NCBI GenBank assembly: GCA_024405265.1
Contig: JAKSOZ010000019.1
Coordinates: 1-33,676, forward strand
Direction of reading: 5' to 3'
Length of the DNA: 33,676 nt
From: Kiritimatiellia bacterium
GTDB lineage: Bacteria; Verrucomicrobiota; Kiritimatiellia; RFP12; UBA1067
Position numbers and translations under genes: made by a program. The stretch's first letter is position 1; every line of letters starts with the position of its first letter. This document shows positions 13,991 through 23,425 of the stretch, piece by piece. Under the pieces are notes generated by a model. It had not been told where the DNA came from. It saw nothing but the letters and a program-made list of their open reading frames with translations, and did no database searches.

Positions 13991-15459
13991 CAACAGGGGC
14001 AAGAAGCGCAGACGTGAGCGCAATCACCCGTAATCGCGTGGTCCTTACCTGTCCAGCAGTAGGTGCAGAGCTGATCTTCAGGAAGGCCAATCGCCTGGAT
14101 GAGATCGTCGACACGCTGGAACGCAAGCGAGGTTAAGTTAAGCTTCTCGCGGATATACTCGACCATCGCCTTGTATTCGGGCGTATCGGGATTAGAGTAC
14201 TTGGCGAGCGTCTCTTCCTTCTCGCAATTCTCCCCTTCATGACCGCGGATATAGCGGCGCGTAATGAGGTCGTAGACCGACTTCGAGCGCGAGAAGTTGA
14301 GGAACTTGCAAGGATAAACGAGCGGAGGGCAAGCGATGCGGACATGCATCTCCTTGCAACCGAGCGAATAGAGCTTCGCCGCCTGCTTCGAGAGCTGAGT
14401 GCCGCGGACGATCGAGTCGTCGCAGAACGCGAGGCGACGATCCTTGATAAGCCCTTCGATCGGGATAAGCTTCATGGAAGCGACGTGTTCACGTTGCTTC
14501 TGTTCCTGAGGCATGAAGGAACGGGCCCAAGTCGGCGTGTACTTGACGAAAGGACGCGCGAACTTGACGCCCGCTTCCTGAGCATAGCCGAGCGCGTGAG
14601 ACGTGCCCGAATCCGGAATTCCGCAAGCTGCGTCGATTTCGGTAGGCGTACGCTTCGCGAGCGCCGAGCCGCAACGATAGCGAACCATCTCGACGTTGCG
14701 CCCTTCGTAGTAAGAGGCGGGATAGCCGTAGTAGACCCAAAGGAACGAGCAAATCGCCATCTTCTTTTGAGCGGGAGCGAGAGTCTTGATCTCACCGATT
14801 TCGGTAAGCTCGGCGATTTCGCCGGGGCCGAGATCACGGACGTGTTCATAGCCGAGGTTAGGAAGCGCGCAAGATTCCATAAGCGCAATCATCGCACCTT
14901 CCTTCTTACCGACCACAATCGGGGTGCGACCCCACTTGTCACGGGCGCAGATAAGACGGCCGTCTTCGGTCATGATGAGGATGCTCATCGAGCCCTTAAT
15001 CGTCTCCTGAACATAGCGAAGACCTTCAACGATCGAATCCTTCGTCGCAATCATCGCCGAAACGATTTCGGTAATACCGACGGAGCCGGAAGTCGTCGAG
15101 AACTGAAGCTGGGTACCGTTAACCTTGAAGAGCTCGTCCATGATCTCTTTCTGGTTATTGATGATACCGACGGTGGTAATCGCGAAAGTGCCGAGTTTCG
15201 AGACCATGACGAGCGGCTGAGGATCGGTATCGGAAATACAACCGAGGCCAACCTTCCCGGAGAAGGTCGTGACGTCACGCTCGAACTTCGAACGGAACTG
15301 TGCATTCTGAATATTGTGAATCGAACGCTTGAAATGGCCATCCTCCTGAAGAGTCGCCATACCGCCGCGATGCGTACCTAAGTGACTGTGATAGTCAGTA
15401 CCGAAAAAGAGATCGGTAACGCAATCATCCGTCGAAATCACACCACAGAAACCACCCAT
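13981..15459 (-). CDS. purF: Amidophosphoribosyltransferase (PurF), divergent, Cys-rich tail
   Basis: PurF makes 5-phosphoribosylamine from PRPP and glutamine, the first step of purine synthesis. The 492-residue product starts M-G-G-F-C-G-V-I, so C5 would be the Ntn-type glutaminase nucleophile after removal of a four-residue propeptide; T-H-R-G-G-M-A replaces the usual Q-H-R-G-Q-E/D-G. The PRPP loop is D-D-S-I-V-R-G-T at about 346-353. The C-terminus has L-C-T-Y-C-W-T-G, like the cysteine pair of Fe-S-containing PurF proteins, followed by an extra tail rich in cysteines (C-A-H-V-C-A-S-C-P-C-C-H-N). AGGAG lies seven bases before the ATG, which shares a base with the murC stop (TAATG). purN in this window belongs to the same pathway. 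Confidence 0.9.
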   Translation of the reverse strand: MGGFCGVISTDDCVTDLFFGTDYHSHLGTHRGGMATLQEDGHFKRSIHNIQNAQFRSKFERDVTTFSGKVGLGCISDTDPQPLVMVSKLGTFAITTVGIINNQKEIMDELFKVNGTQLQFSTTSGSVGITEIVSAMIATKDSIVEGLRYVQETIKGSMSILIMTEDGRLICARDKWGRTPIVVGKKEGAMIALMESCALPNLGYEHVRDLGPGEIAELTEIGEIKTLAPAQKKMAICSFLWVYYGYPASYYEGRNVEMVRYRCGSALAKRTPTEIDAACGIPDSGTSHALGYAQEAGVKFARPFVKYTPTWARSFMPQEQKQREHVASMKLIPIEGLIKDRRLAFCDDSIVRGTQLSKQAAKLYSLGCKEMHVRIACPPLVYPCKFLNFSRSKSVYDLITRRYIRGHEGENCEKEETLAKYSNPDTPEYKAMVEYIREKLNLTSLAFQRVDDLIQAIGLPEDQLCTYCWTGKDHAITGDCAHVCASCPCCHN

Positions 15460-16643
15460 TATAGTTCTCCTATTCTTTTAGCGAGGTCGGGGAGCCCGGG
15501 ATCTCTCGCCCCCGCGGTCACCACGACATCGAAATCTTGTTTGTTGGCCTTAACGTTTTCGTAGGCCTCGTCCAAATCCTTCACCAATGTACACCTACAC
15601 CTAGGTCCTACACCTTCAATTCGAGCAATCAAATCACTCGAATTGACACTGCGATCGGTCGTCCCGCCCGCATCATAAACCGGCAAAAGAAGAAGTTTAT
15701 CCTGAGGACGCATCGTCTCATTAAACATTTCCGCAAGCGCTTCCATCATCTTTCTCAAGGGCGCATAGCCATGCGGACGCCAAATGACGCAAAGCCCCTT
15801 CTTCGCCTTTTCCTTCAACGTCTCGATCATCGAGCGAAGCTTCTCGGGATTATGAGCATAGTCATCGTAGACGCGATCACTATATTTCTGGAGGCGACGT
15901 TCGACACCACGGAAGGTTTCCATCGCTCCTTTCGCCTTGGCTTCGTCGACACCGAGTTTGACCGCCATACGAATCGCGAGGGAAGCGTTCTGAAGATTGT
16001 AATCCTGAGGACGATAAGTTTCGCCGCGCGCGTCGATTACAGGCCCCGGACAATCCTTGATGAACGCGTCGAAAACTTCGTCCATCTCTTCCTTCGAATA
16101 GTGATCCGCCGACGCGTTCGTCACAATCGCCGCGTAGGGCCTAAAAGCGACGAGCGACTTGTCGCTTTCATCGACTTCGGCTACCGCGTAGGCGCCCTTG
16201 CCGAAACGAACGGCGCCTTCCCAGCCGGGAACATTGGCGCCGTTTACACACATCGGATCAAGGCCCGCTTCGTCAAGAATATGTCCGAGCATCGCTGTTA
16301 CCGTCGACTTGCCACAAGTACCAACGACCGCAACGAGCTTATAACTCTCAAGCGCTTTCGAAAGCGCGGCGGCTCGATGAGTCACCTTAATCCCAAGCTC
16401 TTTCGCCTTAACGAGCCCCGGGTTCGTCTCTTCAATCGCCGTCGAAACGATGACTTCGTCGGTAGTGGAATCGATTAAAGAGCCGTCGTCTCCCGAGACC
16501 TTTACTCCAAGCGACTCGAGGAAGCGAATGTTCTTCGTTCCAAGCGTACGATCCTGACCCGTGACAACATCGCCAAGTCGAAGGAGCGCCGTTGCTAAAG
16601 CGCTCATTCCGACTCCTCCGATACCAATCAAGTGACGCTTCAT
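15459..16643 (-). CDS. murC: UDP-N-acetylmuramate--L-alanine ligase-like Mur ligase, short form
   Basis: A Mur ligase that should add L-alanine to UDP-MurNAc in peptidoglycan synthesis. Seen in 394 residues: I-G-I-G-G-V-G-M-S-A-L-A in the N-terminal nucleotide-sugar domain, the ATP loop V-G-T-C-G-K-S-T near 107-114, G-V-E-R-R-L-Q, and D-D-Y-A-H-N-P at the start of the C-terminal domain. MurC proteins are usually about 450 residues. Here the central domain is shortened after N-A-S-A-D-H, so that P-G-P-V-I-D-A-R-G-E runs almost directly into the D-Y-N-L-Q-N-A-S-L-A segment. MurC is the best fit by G-V-x-R-R; Mpl, which ligates murein peptides, is the alternative. Both ends overlap neighbours as TAATG. 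Confidence 0.8.
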   Translation of the reverse strand: MKRHLIGIGGVGMSALATALLRLGDVVTGQDRTLGTKNIRFLESLGVKVSGDDGSLIDSTTDEVIVSTAIEETNPGLVKAKELGIKVTHRAAALSKALESYKLVAVVGTCGKSTVTAMLGHILDEAGLDPMCVNGANVPGWEGAVRFGKGAYAVAEVDESDKSLVAFRPYAAIVTNASADHYSKEEMDEVFDAFIKDCPGPVIDARGETYRPQDYNLQNASLAIRMAVKLGVDEAKAKGAMETFRGVERRLQKYSDRVYDDYAHNPEKLRSMIETLKEKAKKGLCVIWRPHGYAPLRKMMEALAEMFNETMRPQDKLLLLPVYDAGGTTDRSVNSSDLIARIEGVGPRCRCTLVKDLDEAYENVKANKQDFDVVVTAGARDPGLPDLAKRIGEL

Positions 16644-18283
16644 TATTGGCCCTTTCCTCCCGCAAGCGTCTCTACCATATTGAGATAGTAAGAACGCATT
16701 CTTTCGTAGGAGTTGAGGATATCGAGCTCACCTAAAACACGAACTGACGAACCCGGATCTTCGCGGCCGACACGACCGAGCTGAACGAGGCGGCACTCGC
16801 GAATGTACTCGTGGAGGTCACGCGAAAGTCCGCGGTAGTGATGAAGATCGACGCGAGGACGCGGGGAGCGAATAAGCGGCGTTATATCCGCAGCAAAGCC
16901 GACGAGGCGGTCGTGAATGTCGAGGAGAAGCGCGACCGACTTTTCGCTCATCGTCTCGTTCTTCGAACGGAGGCGCTTCACGACACGAATAATCGCCGCA
17001 CATTCATCGGAGACCGATTCGAGATCATCCGAGAAGCGAAGAAGACGACGCGCACGATCGGAAACGTTCTGAGCGAGACGCTTCGACATGATCGAGCCGA
17101 GGAACTCGGTGATTTCCTTCTGGACATTATCGAGGATTTCTTCGCGGTGAGCGACATGGCGCTCATCGGCTTCGGTTCCATTCCCGTTCAAAACGCGGCG
17201 AATGCACTCGAGAAGCTCGAGATTCGACTTCTTCATGAAGTCGATTTCGATAAGCGACTGATCGCAGGCGAGAACCGGCGAGACACGGCTCGAAAGCTTC
17301 AAGGCCGAGAGATGGGGCTTCTCGTTTTCGGGCTGCTTGATGATCTTCTCGATGAACTTCGCGAAAGGACGAACGATCGGGAAGAAGATGATGCCGCGGC
17401 AAACCGCAAAGACGGTATCGGTAATCGCTATCGCGCCCATAACGGACGGGATGAGACAGTGAATCTTCGTAAAGAGCGGGAAGAACCAGATAAGAACGAC
17501 GGAGCCGATGATGTTAGAAAGCGTATGCGAGAGCGCCGTGCGCTTCGCGTCTGCGGAAGCGCCGATAGCGGCGAGCCAACCGGTCGCAGTCGTACCGATA
17601 TTCGCACCGAAAAGGCAGGCAATCGCGACTTCATACGAGATAAGCCCCTGGTTCGCCATCGTCATCGCAATCATGATCGTCGCAGCGGAAGACTGAATTA
17701 CCGCCGTCAGAACCATCGCGACCAGGGCGACTTTGATGATGCCGAAGTAGTTTTCCGCCGACATCGACTGGAAATAGGTCGCTATCGCCGGGTTTTCCTT
17801 AATCGGAGTGACGCCTTCTTTCATGAAGAACATACCGAGGAAGACGAGACCGAGGCCGATAATCGTAAGACCTAGGTGGTGAATCTTTTCGCCGCGGCAG
17901 AAGAAGTACATGATCGAGCCCGTTGCAATACCGACGAAGCCGAGAAGCTGCGGATCGGGAGCGTAAGCCATAATCCACACGGTAGCGGTCGTACCGATGT
18001 TCGCGCCGATCAATACCGCAAAGGCCTGGGGAAGCGTCATGATCGCCGTCGAAACGAAGCCGACGAGCATGACCGTGATGATTGAAGACGATTGAACGAT
18101 AATGGTCGAGACGATACCCGTCCCGACCCCTACGATTCGATGTCCTGTAGCCTTCGACATGAAGCGGCGAAGTCCTTCGCCGGCAGCCGCCTGGAGACCC
18201 TCGGAGAGGTGTTTCATTCCAAGGAGGAAGATGCCGAGCCCTCCCAGGACGGTAACGAGAATTGTAAGTACTTGTTGGATCAT
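16643..18283 (-). CDS. Na+/Pi cotransporter family protein with PhoU-like tail
   Basis: A 546-residue inner-membrane transporter of the NptA/PNaS family, which couples sodium to phosphate movement. The two inverted repeat signatures are visible: Q-S-S-S at 64-67 with G-A-N-I-G-T-T near 93-99, and Q-S-S-A at 197-200 with G-A-N-I-G-T-T near 226-232. About eight hydrophobic segments are present. From about residue 340 the rest is soluble and helical, resembling the PhoU-like domain often attached to this family. AAGGA lies six bases before the ATG. It overlaps murC by TAATG and starts 10 bases after the membrane protein gene, so the four genes down to purF form one operon. The direction and exact ion cannot be read from the sequence. 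Confidence 0.88.
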   Translation of the reverse strand: MIQQVLTILVTVLGGLGIFLLGMKHLSEGLQAAAGEGLRRFMSKATGHRIVGVGTGIVSTIIVQSSSIITVMLVGFVSTAIMTLPQAFAVLIGANIGTTATVWIMAYAPDPQLLGFVGIATGSIMYFFCRGEKIHHLGLTIIGLGLVFLGMFFMKEGVTPIKENPAIATYFQSMSAENYFGIIKVALVAMVLTAVIQSSAATIMIAMTMANQGLISYEVAIACLFGANIGTTATGWLAAIGASADAKRTALSHTLSNIIGSVVLIWFFPLFTKIHCLIPSVMGAIAITDTVFAVCRGIIFFPIVRPFAKFIEKIIKQPENEKPHLSALKLSSRVSPVLACDQSLIEIDFMKKSNLELLECIRRVLNGNGTEADERHVAHREEILDNVQKEITEFLGSIMSKRLAQNVSDRARRLLRFSDDLESVSDECAAIIRVVKRLRSKNETMSEKSVALLLDIHDRLVGFAADITPLIRSPRPRVDLHHYRGLSRDLHEYIRECRLVQLGRVGREDPGSSVRVLGELDILNSYERMRSYYLNMVETLAGGKGQ

Positions 18284-18293
18284 GGAGGTCCTT

Positions 18294-18845
18294 TTATGCC
18301 ATAATTCCGGCTGTTATAAGCGCTATCCCAACCAAAACCAAGATAGCGCCGAATGTCCGCGGCGTTTTATCGACCAAGAACATAAGCGCCTTCTCGATTC
18401 GCCACGGATAAAACATACCATACATGCCGATAACGGCACAAATATACGCAAAAACCACCATTATATGTACCATCGCGAAACCGCTCTCAGGTACGTAAAG
18501 TCGAGTCAAACGAAAGAGCGAAGCCGGGAAAAGCATCAAAACACCCGTAAAAGCACGAACACTCAAATTCTTAGGCATCAACGCCGCACACATATACGTC
18601 AAAACCGCCGCGAGGATCCAAAGCTCACCCGGAAAGCGCTTCGTGATCATATCGAAACTTTCGATACCGACGATATCGAGCTCATGAGCCGTCCAAAACC
18701 AAGCTACCGCCGTCAACAAAAGCGCCGCTTTTTTGGAAACGAAGAAGCGATTCAGAAGTTCTTTAATCTTCGAAGGGGCGCGAAACATCAACCCGCCTAG
18801 AGCGAGCTCAGGGAAGCCTAAAATTATGCCCCACAATACTATCAT
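18294..18845 (-). CDS. Conserved-looking integral membrane protein of unknown function
   Basis: A 183-residue product with about five hydrophobic segments (near 1-20, 40-55, 75-90, 95-115 and 120-180) and few charged loops. No family is recognised. The W-F-W-T-A-H-E-L and R-L-T-R-L-Y-V-P stretches could be conserved sites, but this is a guess. It begins 23 bases after the tRNA-Cys 3' end with no Shine-Dalgarno sequence; CTAGTGAACTCTAG precedes the ATG directly. No promoter lies between them, so it is probably read from the tRNA-Cys promoter. It is followed closely by the phosphate transporter gene. Confidence 0.65.
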   Translation of the reverse strand: MIVLWGIILGFPELALGGLMFRAPSKIKELLNRFFVSKKAALLLTAVAWFWTAHELDIVGIESFDMITKRFPGELWILAAVLTYMCAALMPKNLSVRAFTGVLMLFPASLFRLTRLYVPESGFAMVHIMVVFAYICAVIGMYGMFYPWRIEKALMFLVDKTPRTFGAILVLVGIALITAGIMA

Positions 18846-18867
18846 CTAGAGTTCACTAGAAAAAAAT

Positions 18868-18941
18868 TGGAGGTGGGAAGCGGAGTTGAACCGCTGTAAG
18901 CGGATTTGCAGTCCGCGACCTAACCGCTCGGCCATCCCACC
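18868..18941 (-). tRNA. tRNA-Cys (GCA)
   Basis: A 74-base cloverleaf with encoded CCA. The acceptor is GGTGGGA/TCCCACC, the D arm GCCG/GGTC with AGCGGTTA, the anticodon loop CTGCAAA (GCA), and the T arm GCGGT with TCAACTC. It has its own promoter at the end of clpB and is followed by a membrane protein gene, an unusual cotranscription. Confidence 0.96.
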
Positions 18942-18959
18942 TCTAAGTTAGTGATGCGT

Positions 18960-18989
18960 ATTATATCATATCCGCCGCTCAACCGTCAA
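18960..18989 (-). promoter_or_regulatory. Promoter of tRNA-Cys, -35 inside the clpB end
   Basis: TTGACG (18984-18989), an 18-base spacer and TATAAT (18960-18965), preceded by TGA. The -35 is formed by the last clpB codons CTT-GAC-GGT and the spacer contains the clpB stop. Confidence 0.8.
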
Positions 18990-21063
18990 GGGGGACTATT
19001 TCCCCCTTGATGGCTGAAACTCGGATCGTAGCTCCGGGCAAATACTTACCTTCTACGATCTTGCGCGCGATCGGATTTTCAAGTTCACGCTGAATCGCGC
19101 GTTTGACGGGACGAGCGCCGAACTCGGGATCATACCCCTTCTCGACCAAAAGCGAAAGCGCCGCATCATCGACCTCGAGCTTGTAACTCTCATCAGCGAG
19201 ACGCTTAGAGAGGTCTTTGAGCTGAAGTCTCACGATAGAAGCGATTTCATCTTTGGTCAGGCTCTTGAACTCAAGCTGCTCGTCGAGACGATTCAGGAAC
19301 TCGGGACGGAAGATATCTTTAAGCGCTTCCTTCGGAGCATTCGAAGTCATGATGATAACGGCGTTCTTGAAACTGACGGTGCGACCATGACTATCGGTCA
19401 GACGTCCGTCGTCCAGAACCTGCAGCAACAAGTTGAAGACATCCGGATGAGCCTTTTCGATCTCATCGAGCAAAATAACCGAATAGGGCTTACGACGAAC
19501 GGCTTCGTTAAGCTGACCACCATCTTCGAAACCGACATATCCGGGAGGCGCGCCGACCAAACGCGAGACCGCGAATTTCTCCACATCCTCGGACATCGCG
19601 CGCCTCCCCAGCGCGTTTCCATCGTCAACGAGCCCCCACGCAAGCGCCTGCGCGCGCTCGGTCTTGCCGACACCCGTAGGGCCAAGAAAAAGAAACGCTC
19701 CCACTGGACGAGCGCGATTCTTTATCCCGGCGCGCGAACGCACTACCGCGTCTGCTACCGCTTGAACCGCCGCGTCCTGACCGATTACGCGCTCATGAAG
19801 CGTATCCGCCAATCTTACGAGCTTCTCGCGTTCACCTTCGACGAGTTTCGTAATCGGAATCCCCGACCAACGCGAGACGACTTCAGCGATTTCTCCCGCC
19901 GTCACTTCTTCGCGCAACAAAGCGACACCGGCGTTTTTCTTGAGATCCTCCTCGTGGAGCTTGAGCTTCTTCTCGAGCTCGGGAATAACGCCGTATTTGA
20001 GCCTGGCAGCAGTTTCGTTATCGCCGCGAGTAAGCGCGGTTTCATAGCGAAGCTTCTCTTCTTCGAGCCGAGAACGAACGCGGCGAACACCTTCCAAAGC
20101 GTCCTTCTCTTCCTTCCACTGCGCCGTCATCTTATCGGAAGAGGCTTTCAGCGTCGCGAGTTCGCTCTGGAGCTCGACCAAGCGAGCTTTACTCGCCTCG
20201 TCTTTCTCCTTTTTAAGTGCGATTTCTTCGATTTCAAGACGGCGAACATGACGCGAAATTTCGTCAAGCTCTTGAGGGCAAGAGTCCATCTCCGTCCTGA
20301 TCCTGGCGCAAGCTTCATCGAGAAGATCGATCGCCTTATCAGGGAGAAAACGATCTTGAATGTAACGCGCGGAGAGGACAACGGCGTTCACGAGCGCTTC
20401 GTCGCGAATATGAACGTTGTGATATTTTTCGAAGCGTTCCTTGATGCCGCGCAAAATGGAAATCGCGTCCTCCTCACTCGGAGGATCGACGAGAACCGGT
20501 TGGAAACGACGCTCGAGCGCGGCATCCTTCTCCATGTATTTTCGATACTCATCGAGAGTGGTCGCGCCGACGCAATGGAGTTCGCCGCGCGCAAGCATCG
20601 GCTTAAGCATATTTCCGGCATCAGAGGAGCCCTCGGTTTTACCCGCGCCGACTATAGTGTGAATTTCATCGATGAAAAGAATGATCTTACCTTCCGATTC
20701 CTTCACCTTCTTAAGCACGGCCTTCAAACGTTCTTCGAACTGACCGCGATACATCGCGCCCGCCATCAAAGCAGTCATATCGAGAGAGAAAACGATACGA
20801 TCTTTAAGTCCGTCCGGTACGTCTCCTCTTATAATGCGTTGCGCAAGGCCCTCGACAATAGCGGTTTTACCCACACCCGGCTCACCGATCAGAACGGGGT
20901 TGTTCTTAGTTTTTCGCGACAAAATCCTGATCACGTCACGAATTTCCGTGTCGCGACCGATTACCGGATCGAGCTTCCCTTTTCGCGCGAGCTCGGTCAA
21001 ATCGCTGCCATATTTCTCAAGGCAGTTTTCATTATCTTCAGGTGGAGTGTAACTGGCTTGCAT
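18979..21063 (-). CDS. clpB: ClpB-type AAA+ disaggregase lacking the N-terminal domain
   Basis: A Hsp100 unfoldase that rescues aggregated protein with DnaK. The 694-residue product starts directly before the first AAA+ module. Walker A1 is G-E-P-G-V-G-K-T at 60-67, with I-L-F-I-D-E-I-H as Walker B1. A long charged coiled coil (about 265-390) is the ClpB middle domain. The second AAA+ module has G-P-T-G-V-G-K-T and L-L-D-E-I-E-K-A-H. The usual substrate-recruiting N domain (about 140 residues) is absent. The second module is also shorter than usual between T-S-N-A and F-R-P-E-F-L-N-R, and its M-S-E-D-V-E-K segment is altered. I chose the ATG at 21061-21063 because GGAGGG lies six bases upstream; 17 upstream in-frame residues lack support. 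No CIRCE-like element is seen. Confidence 0.92.
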   Translation of the reverse strand: MQASYTPPEDNENCLEKYGSDLTELARKGKLDPVIGRDTEIRDVIRILSRKTKNNPVLIGEPGVGKTAIVEGLAQRIIRGDVPDGLKDRIVFSLDMTALMAGAMYRGQFEERLKAVLKKVKESEGKIILFIDEIHTIVGAGKTEGSSDAGNMLKPMLARGELHCVGATTLDEYRKYMEKDAALERRFQPVLVDPPSEEDAISILRGIKERFEKYHNVHIRDEALVNAVVLSARYIQDRFLPDKAIDLLDEACARIRTEMDSCPQELDEISRHVRRLEIEEIALKKEKDEASKARLVELQSELATLKASSDKMTAQWKEEKDALEGVRRVRSRLEEEKLRYETALTRGDNETAARLKYGVIPELEKKLKLHEEDLKKNAGVALLREEVTAGEIAEVVSRWSGIPITKLVEGEREKLVRLADTLHERVIGQDAAVQAVADAVVRSRAGIKNRARPVGAFLFLGPTGVGKTERAQALAWGLVDDGNALGRRAMSEDVEKFAVSRLVGAPPGYVGFEDGGQLNEAVRRKPYSVILLDEIEKAHPDVFNLLLQVLDDGRLTDSHGRTVSFKNAVIIMTSNAPKEALKDIFRPEFLNRLDEQLEFKSLTKDEIASIVRLQLKDLSKRLADESYKLEVDDAALSLLVEKGYDPEFGARPVKRAIQRELENPIARKIVEGKYLPGATIRVSAIKGEIVPLDG

Positions 21064-21098
21064 ATCTTTCCCTCCTTTAAGCTTACACTTTACGATAT

Positions 21099-21128
21099 GC
21101 AAAAAGCGTGCCAACCCGTGGCACGCTT
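21099..21128 (-). terminator. Terminator after purN
   Basis: AAGCGTGCCA (21104-21113) and TGGCACGCTT (21119-21128) form a perfect 10-bp stem with a five-base loop. On the minus strand the stem is followed by a T run. It ends the secG-to-purN operon ahead of clpB. Confidence 0.85.
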
Positions 21129-21134
21129 CATTTC

Positions 21135-21180
21135 GAGACTTTGCGTCTCACTTTCGCACAATATGAGACAAGTTATCTCA
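21135..21180. repeat. Cluster of alternating GAGAC/GTCTC elements
   Basis: GAGAC (21135-21139), GTCTCA (21145-21150), TGAGAC (21164-21169) and TCTCA (21176-21180) alternate in orientation between purN and its terminator. The last two form the 17-base near-palindrome TGAGACAAGTTATCTCA, overlapping the purN stop. The arrangement could fold into alternative hairpins or serve as operators for clpB; neither is proven. Confidence 0.4.
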
Positions 21181-21789
21181 TTCTTGAATACGAACGCGAC
21201 GACCCTCGATCGTATAATTGCCCTTGGCGAGAATACGAAGCGCTTCGGGATAGGCAATATGCTCCTGGACCTGGATGCGCGCATGCAGGGTTTCGGGCGT
21301 ATCGTCTTCGAGAACGGGGACGGCCTTCTGAACGATAATCGGGCCCGAGTCGGTACCGGCATCGACGAAGTGGACGGTGACGCCCGCGACCTTGCAGCCG
21401 TAATCGAGCGCCTGAGTCCAAGAGTGGACACCCGGGAACGCGGGGAGCAAGGCGGGATGGATATTGAGAACGCGATTCGGGAACGCCGCGAGGAGCTTCG
21501 GCTTCACGATGCGCATGAAGCCAGCGAGGACGACCGTATCGACCCCTTCCGATTTTAAGATTTCGATAAGGCGATCTTCCGCGGCACCTTCCAATTTCGT
21601 CTTGAAAGGTGCGCAGTCGAGATACATCCCTTTGAGATTATGCTTTTTCGCTCGCTCCAAGATCTTCGCGTCGGGGAAATCGGCGAGAACGATCTTGATT
21701 TCAGCGTCTAACGTCCCCGCCTCAATGGCGTCGACGATCGACTGCATGTTGGAGCCGGAACCGGAACCGAGAACAGCGAGCTTAAGCAT
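21178..21789 (-). CDS. purN: Phosphoribosylglycinamide formyltransferase
   Basis: PurN transfers a formyl group from 10-formyl-THF to GAR in purine synthesis. The 203-residue length is normal. V-L-G-S-G-S-G-S-N begins the phosphate-binding fold, N109 and H111 lie in L-N-I-H-P-A-L-L-P-A-F-P-G, and the catalytic D147 in F-V-D-A-G-T-D-S-G-P. GGAG lies five bases before the ATG at 21787-21789; an upstream in-frame extension of 51 residues runs into pgi and is not coding. It starts 13 bases after pgi and is the last gene before a terminator. Confidence 0.95.
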   Translation of the reverse strand: MLKLAVLGSGSGSNMQSIVDAIEAGTLDAEIKIVLADFPDAKILERAKKHNLKGMYLDCAPFKTKLEGAAEDRLIEILKSEGVDTVVLAGFMRIVKPKLLAAFPNRVLNIHPALLPAFPGVHSWTQALDYGCKVAGVTVHFVDAGTDSGPIIVQKAVPVLEDDTPETLHARIQVQEHIAYPEALRILAKGNYTIEGRRVRIQE

Positions 21790-21802
21790 AGGAATCTCCG
21801 AA

Positions 21803-23425
21803 TTAACGACCGATGACCTTGCGATAACGCTCGATGAGCTGATTCGTCGAAGGATCGTGGTTGAGCGCGGGCCTCGCGGCGGTAAGATCGGAAAGAACGC
21901 CCTTGGCGAGGACCTTGCCGAGCTGAACGCCCCACTGGTCATAGCTGTAGATATTCCAAATCACGCCCTGGACGAAGACCTTGTGTTCATACAAGGCGAC
22001 GAGCGCGCCGAAGGTCTCGGGATTGAGTTCATCGCAAAGAAGCGTATTTGTCGGCTTGTTGCCTTCGAAGGTCTTGAACGGAACGAGCTTTTCGGGAACG
22101 CCTTCGGCGCGGCACTCATCGGCCGTCTTACCGAACGCGAGCGCTTCGGTCTGAGCGAAGAGGTTAGCCATAAGCTTATCGTGGAGATCCGAAATCGGGT
22201 TATGCGTCTTGCAGCAGCCGATGAAGTCGCAAGGAATAAGGCGAGTTCCCTGATGAATAAGCTGATAGAACGCGTGCTGACCGTTCGTGCCGGGTTCGCC
22301 CCACTCGATCGGGCCGGTAGCATAGTCGACGGGATTGCCGTCCTTGTCGACCGACTTGCCGTTCGATTCCATATCCATCTGCTGAAGATAGGCGGGGAAA
22401 CGCGAGAGATACTGGTCATAAGGAAGGACGCAGTAGCTTTCGGCGCCGTAGCCGTTCGAGTAGAGAATGCCGAGCAAAGCGAGAATGACGGGCATATTCT
22501 TTTCGAAGGGAGCCGTGCGGAAGTGACGGTCCATCTTATAGTAGCCCTTGAGCATCTTCTTGTAATTGACGCGGCCGATCGCGAGCATCAAGGAAAGACC
22601 GATCGCGGAAGGAAGCGAATAGCGGCCACCGACCCAATCCCAGAAGCCGAACATGTTGTTCGTATCGATACCGAACGCGGCGACTTCCTTCTCGGCGGTC
22701 GAAACGGCGACGAAATGCTTCGCAACGGCATCGGCGGAGCCAAGCTCCTTCACGAGCCAATCACGCGCGGCTTCGGCGTTCGACATCGTTTCCTGGGTCG
22801 TGAACGTCTTCGAAGCGACGATGAAGAGCGTTTCGGCGGCCTTGACCTGACGAAGAGTTTCGGCGAGGTGGGTCGAGTCGACGTTCGAGACGAAGTGGAA
22901 CTTCAAATTGCGCTTCGTGTAGGGGGTAAGCGCGATATTGGCCATTACGGGGCCAAGGTCGGAGCCGCCGATACCGATATTAACGATGTACTTGATCTTC
23001 TTGCCCGTATAGCCCTTCCAAGTTCCCTTGCGAACGGAATCGGTGAAGTCGCCCATCTTCGCGAGAACGGCGCGCACATCAGGCATCACGTCCTTGCCTT
23101 CGACCATGACTTTCGCCTTCGGGTCGACGTTGCGAAGCGCGGTATGAAGAACGGCGCGGCTTTCGGTAACGTTGATCTTCGAACCCGTGAACATGCGCTC
23201 GATTTCGGGCTTGAGGTAAGCGTCTTCGGCGAGCTTGATGAGGTTACGCATCACGGCGCGGGAAACGCGGTTCTTCGAGTAGTCAAGCATCCAACCCGCC
23301 GCTTCAACCGTGAATTTACCGGCGCGTTCAGGATCGCGCGCGAAAAGCTCCTTAATCGTGTACTTCGTCGATTCAACCATCGCCTCATCGAGAGGCGCCC
23401 ACTTGATATTGCTAGGGGTGCTCAT
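21803..23425 (-). CDS. pgi: Glucose-6-phosphate isomerase
   Basis: Interconverts glucose-6-phosphate and fructose-6-phosphate in glycolysis. The 540-residue product has [12 protein letters not shown] near 150-161, the substrate-binding S-K-T-F-T-T-Q-E-T, and the signature [12 protein letters not shown]. Further on are G-E-P-G-T-N-G-Q-H with the catalytic Glu region and a C-terminal [19 protein letters not shown] that includes the catalytic Lys. It is the long (E. coli-like) form. The ATG overlaps the ruvB stop by four bases (ATGA), so the two are coupled. Confidence 0.97.
   Translation of the reverse strand: MSTPSNIKWAPLDEAMVESTKYTIKELFARDPERAGKFTVEAAGWMLDYSKNRVSRAVMRNLIKLAEDAYLKPEIERMFTGSKINVTESRAVLHTALRNVDPKAKVMVEGKDVMPDVRAVLAKMGDFTDSVRKGTWKGYTGKKIKYIVNIGIGGSDLGPVMANIALTPYTKRNLKFHFVSNVDSTHLAETLRQVKAAETLFIVASKTFTTQETMSNAEAARDWLVKELGSADAVAKHFVAVSTAEKEVAAFGIDTNNMFGFWDWVGGRYSLPSAIGLSLMLAIGRVNYKKMLKGYYKMDRHFRTAPFEKNMPVILALLGILYSNGYGAESYCVLPYDQYLSRFPAYLQQMDMESNGKSVDKDGNPVDYATGPIEWGEPGTNGQHAFYQLIHQGTRLIPCDFIGCCKTHNPISDLHDKLMANLFAQTEALAFGKTADECRAEGVPEKLVPFKTFEGNKPTNTLLCDELNPETFGALVALYEHKVFVQGVIWNIYSYDQWGVQLGKVLAKGVLSDLTAARPALNHDPSTNQLIERYRKVIGR

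Noticed and set aside
19387-21558. Open frame of 723 codons on the plus strand across clpB and purN
   Set aside because: Antisense to two well-supported genes, with composition rich in R, F and D typical of such shadows.
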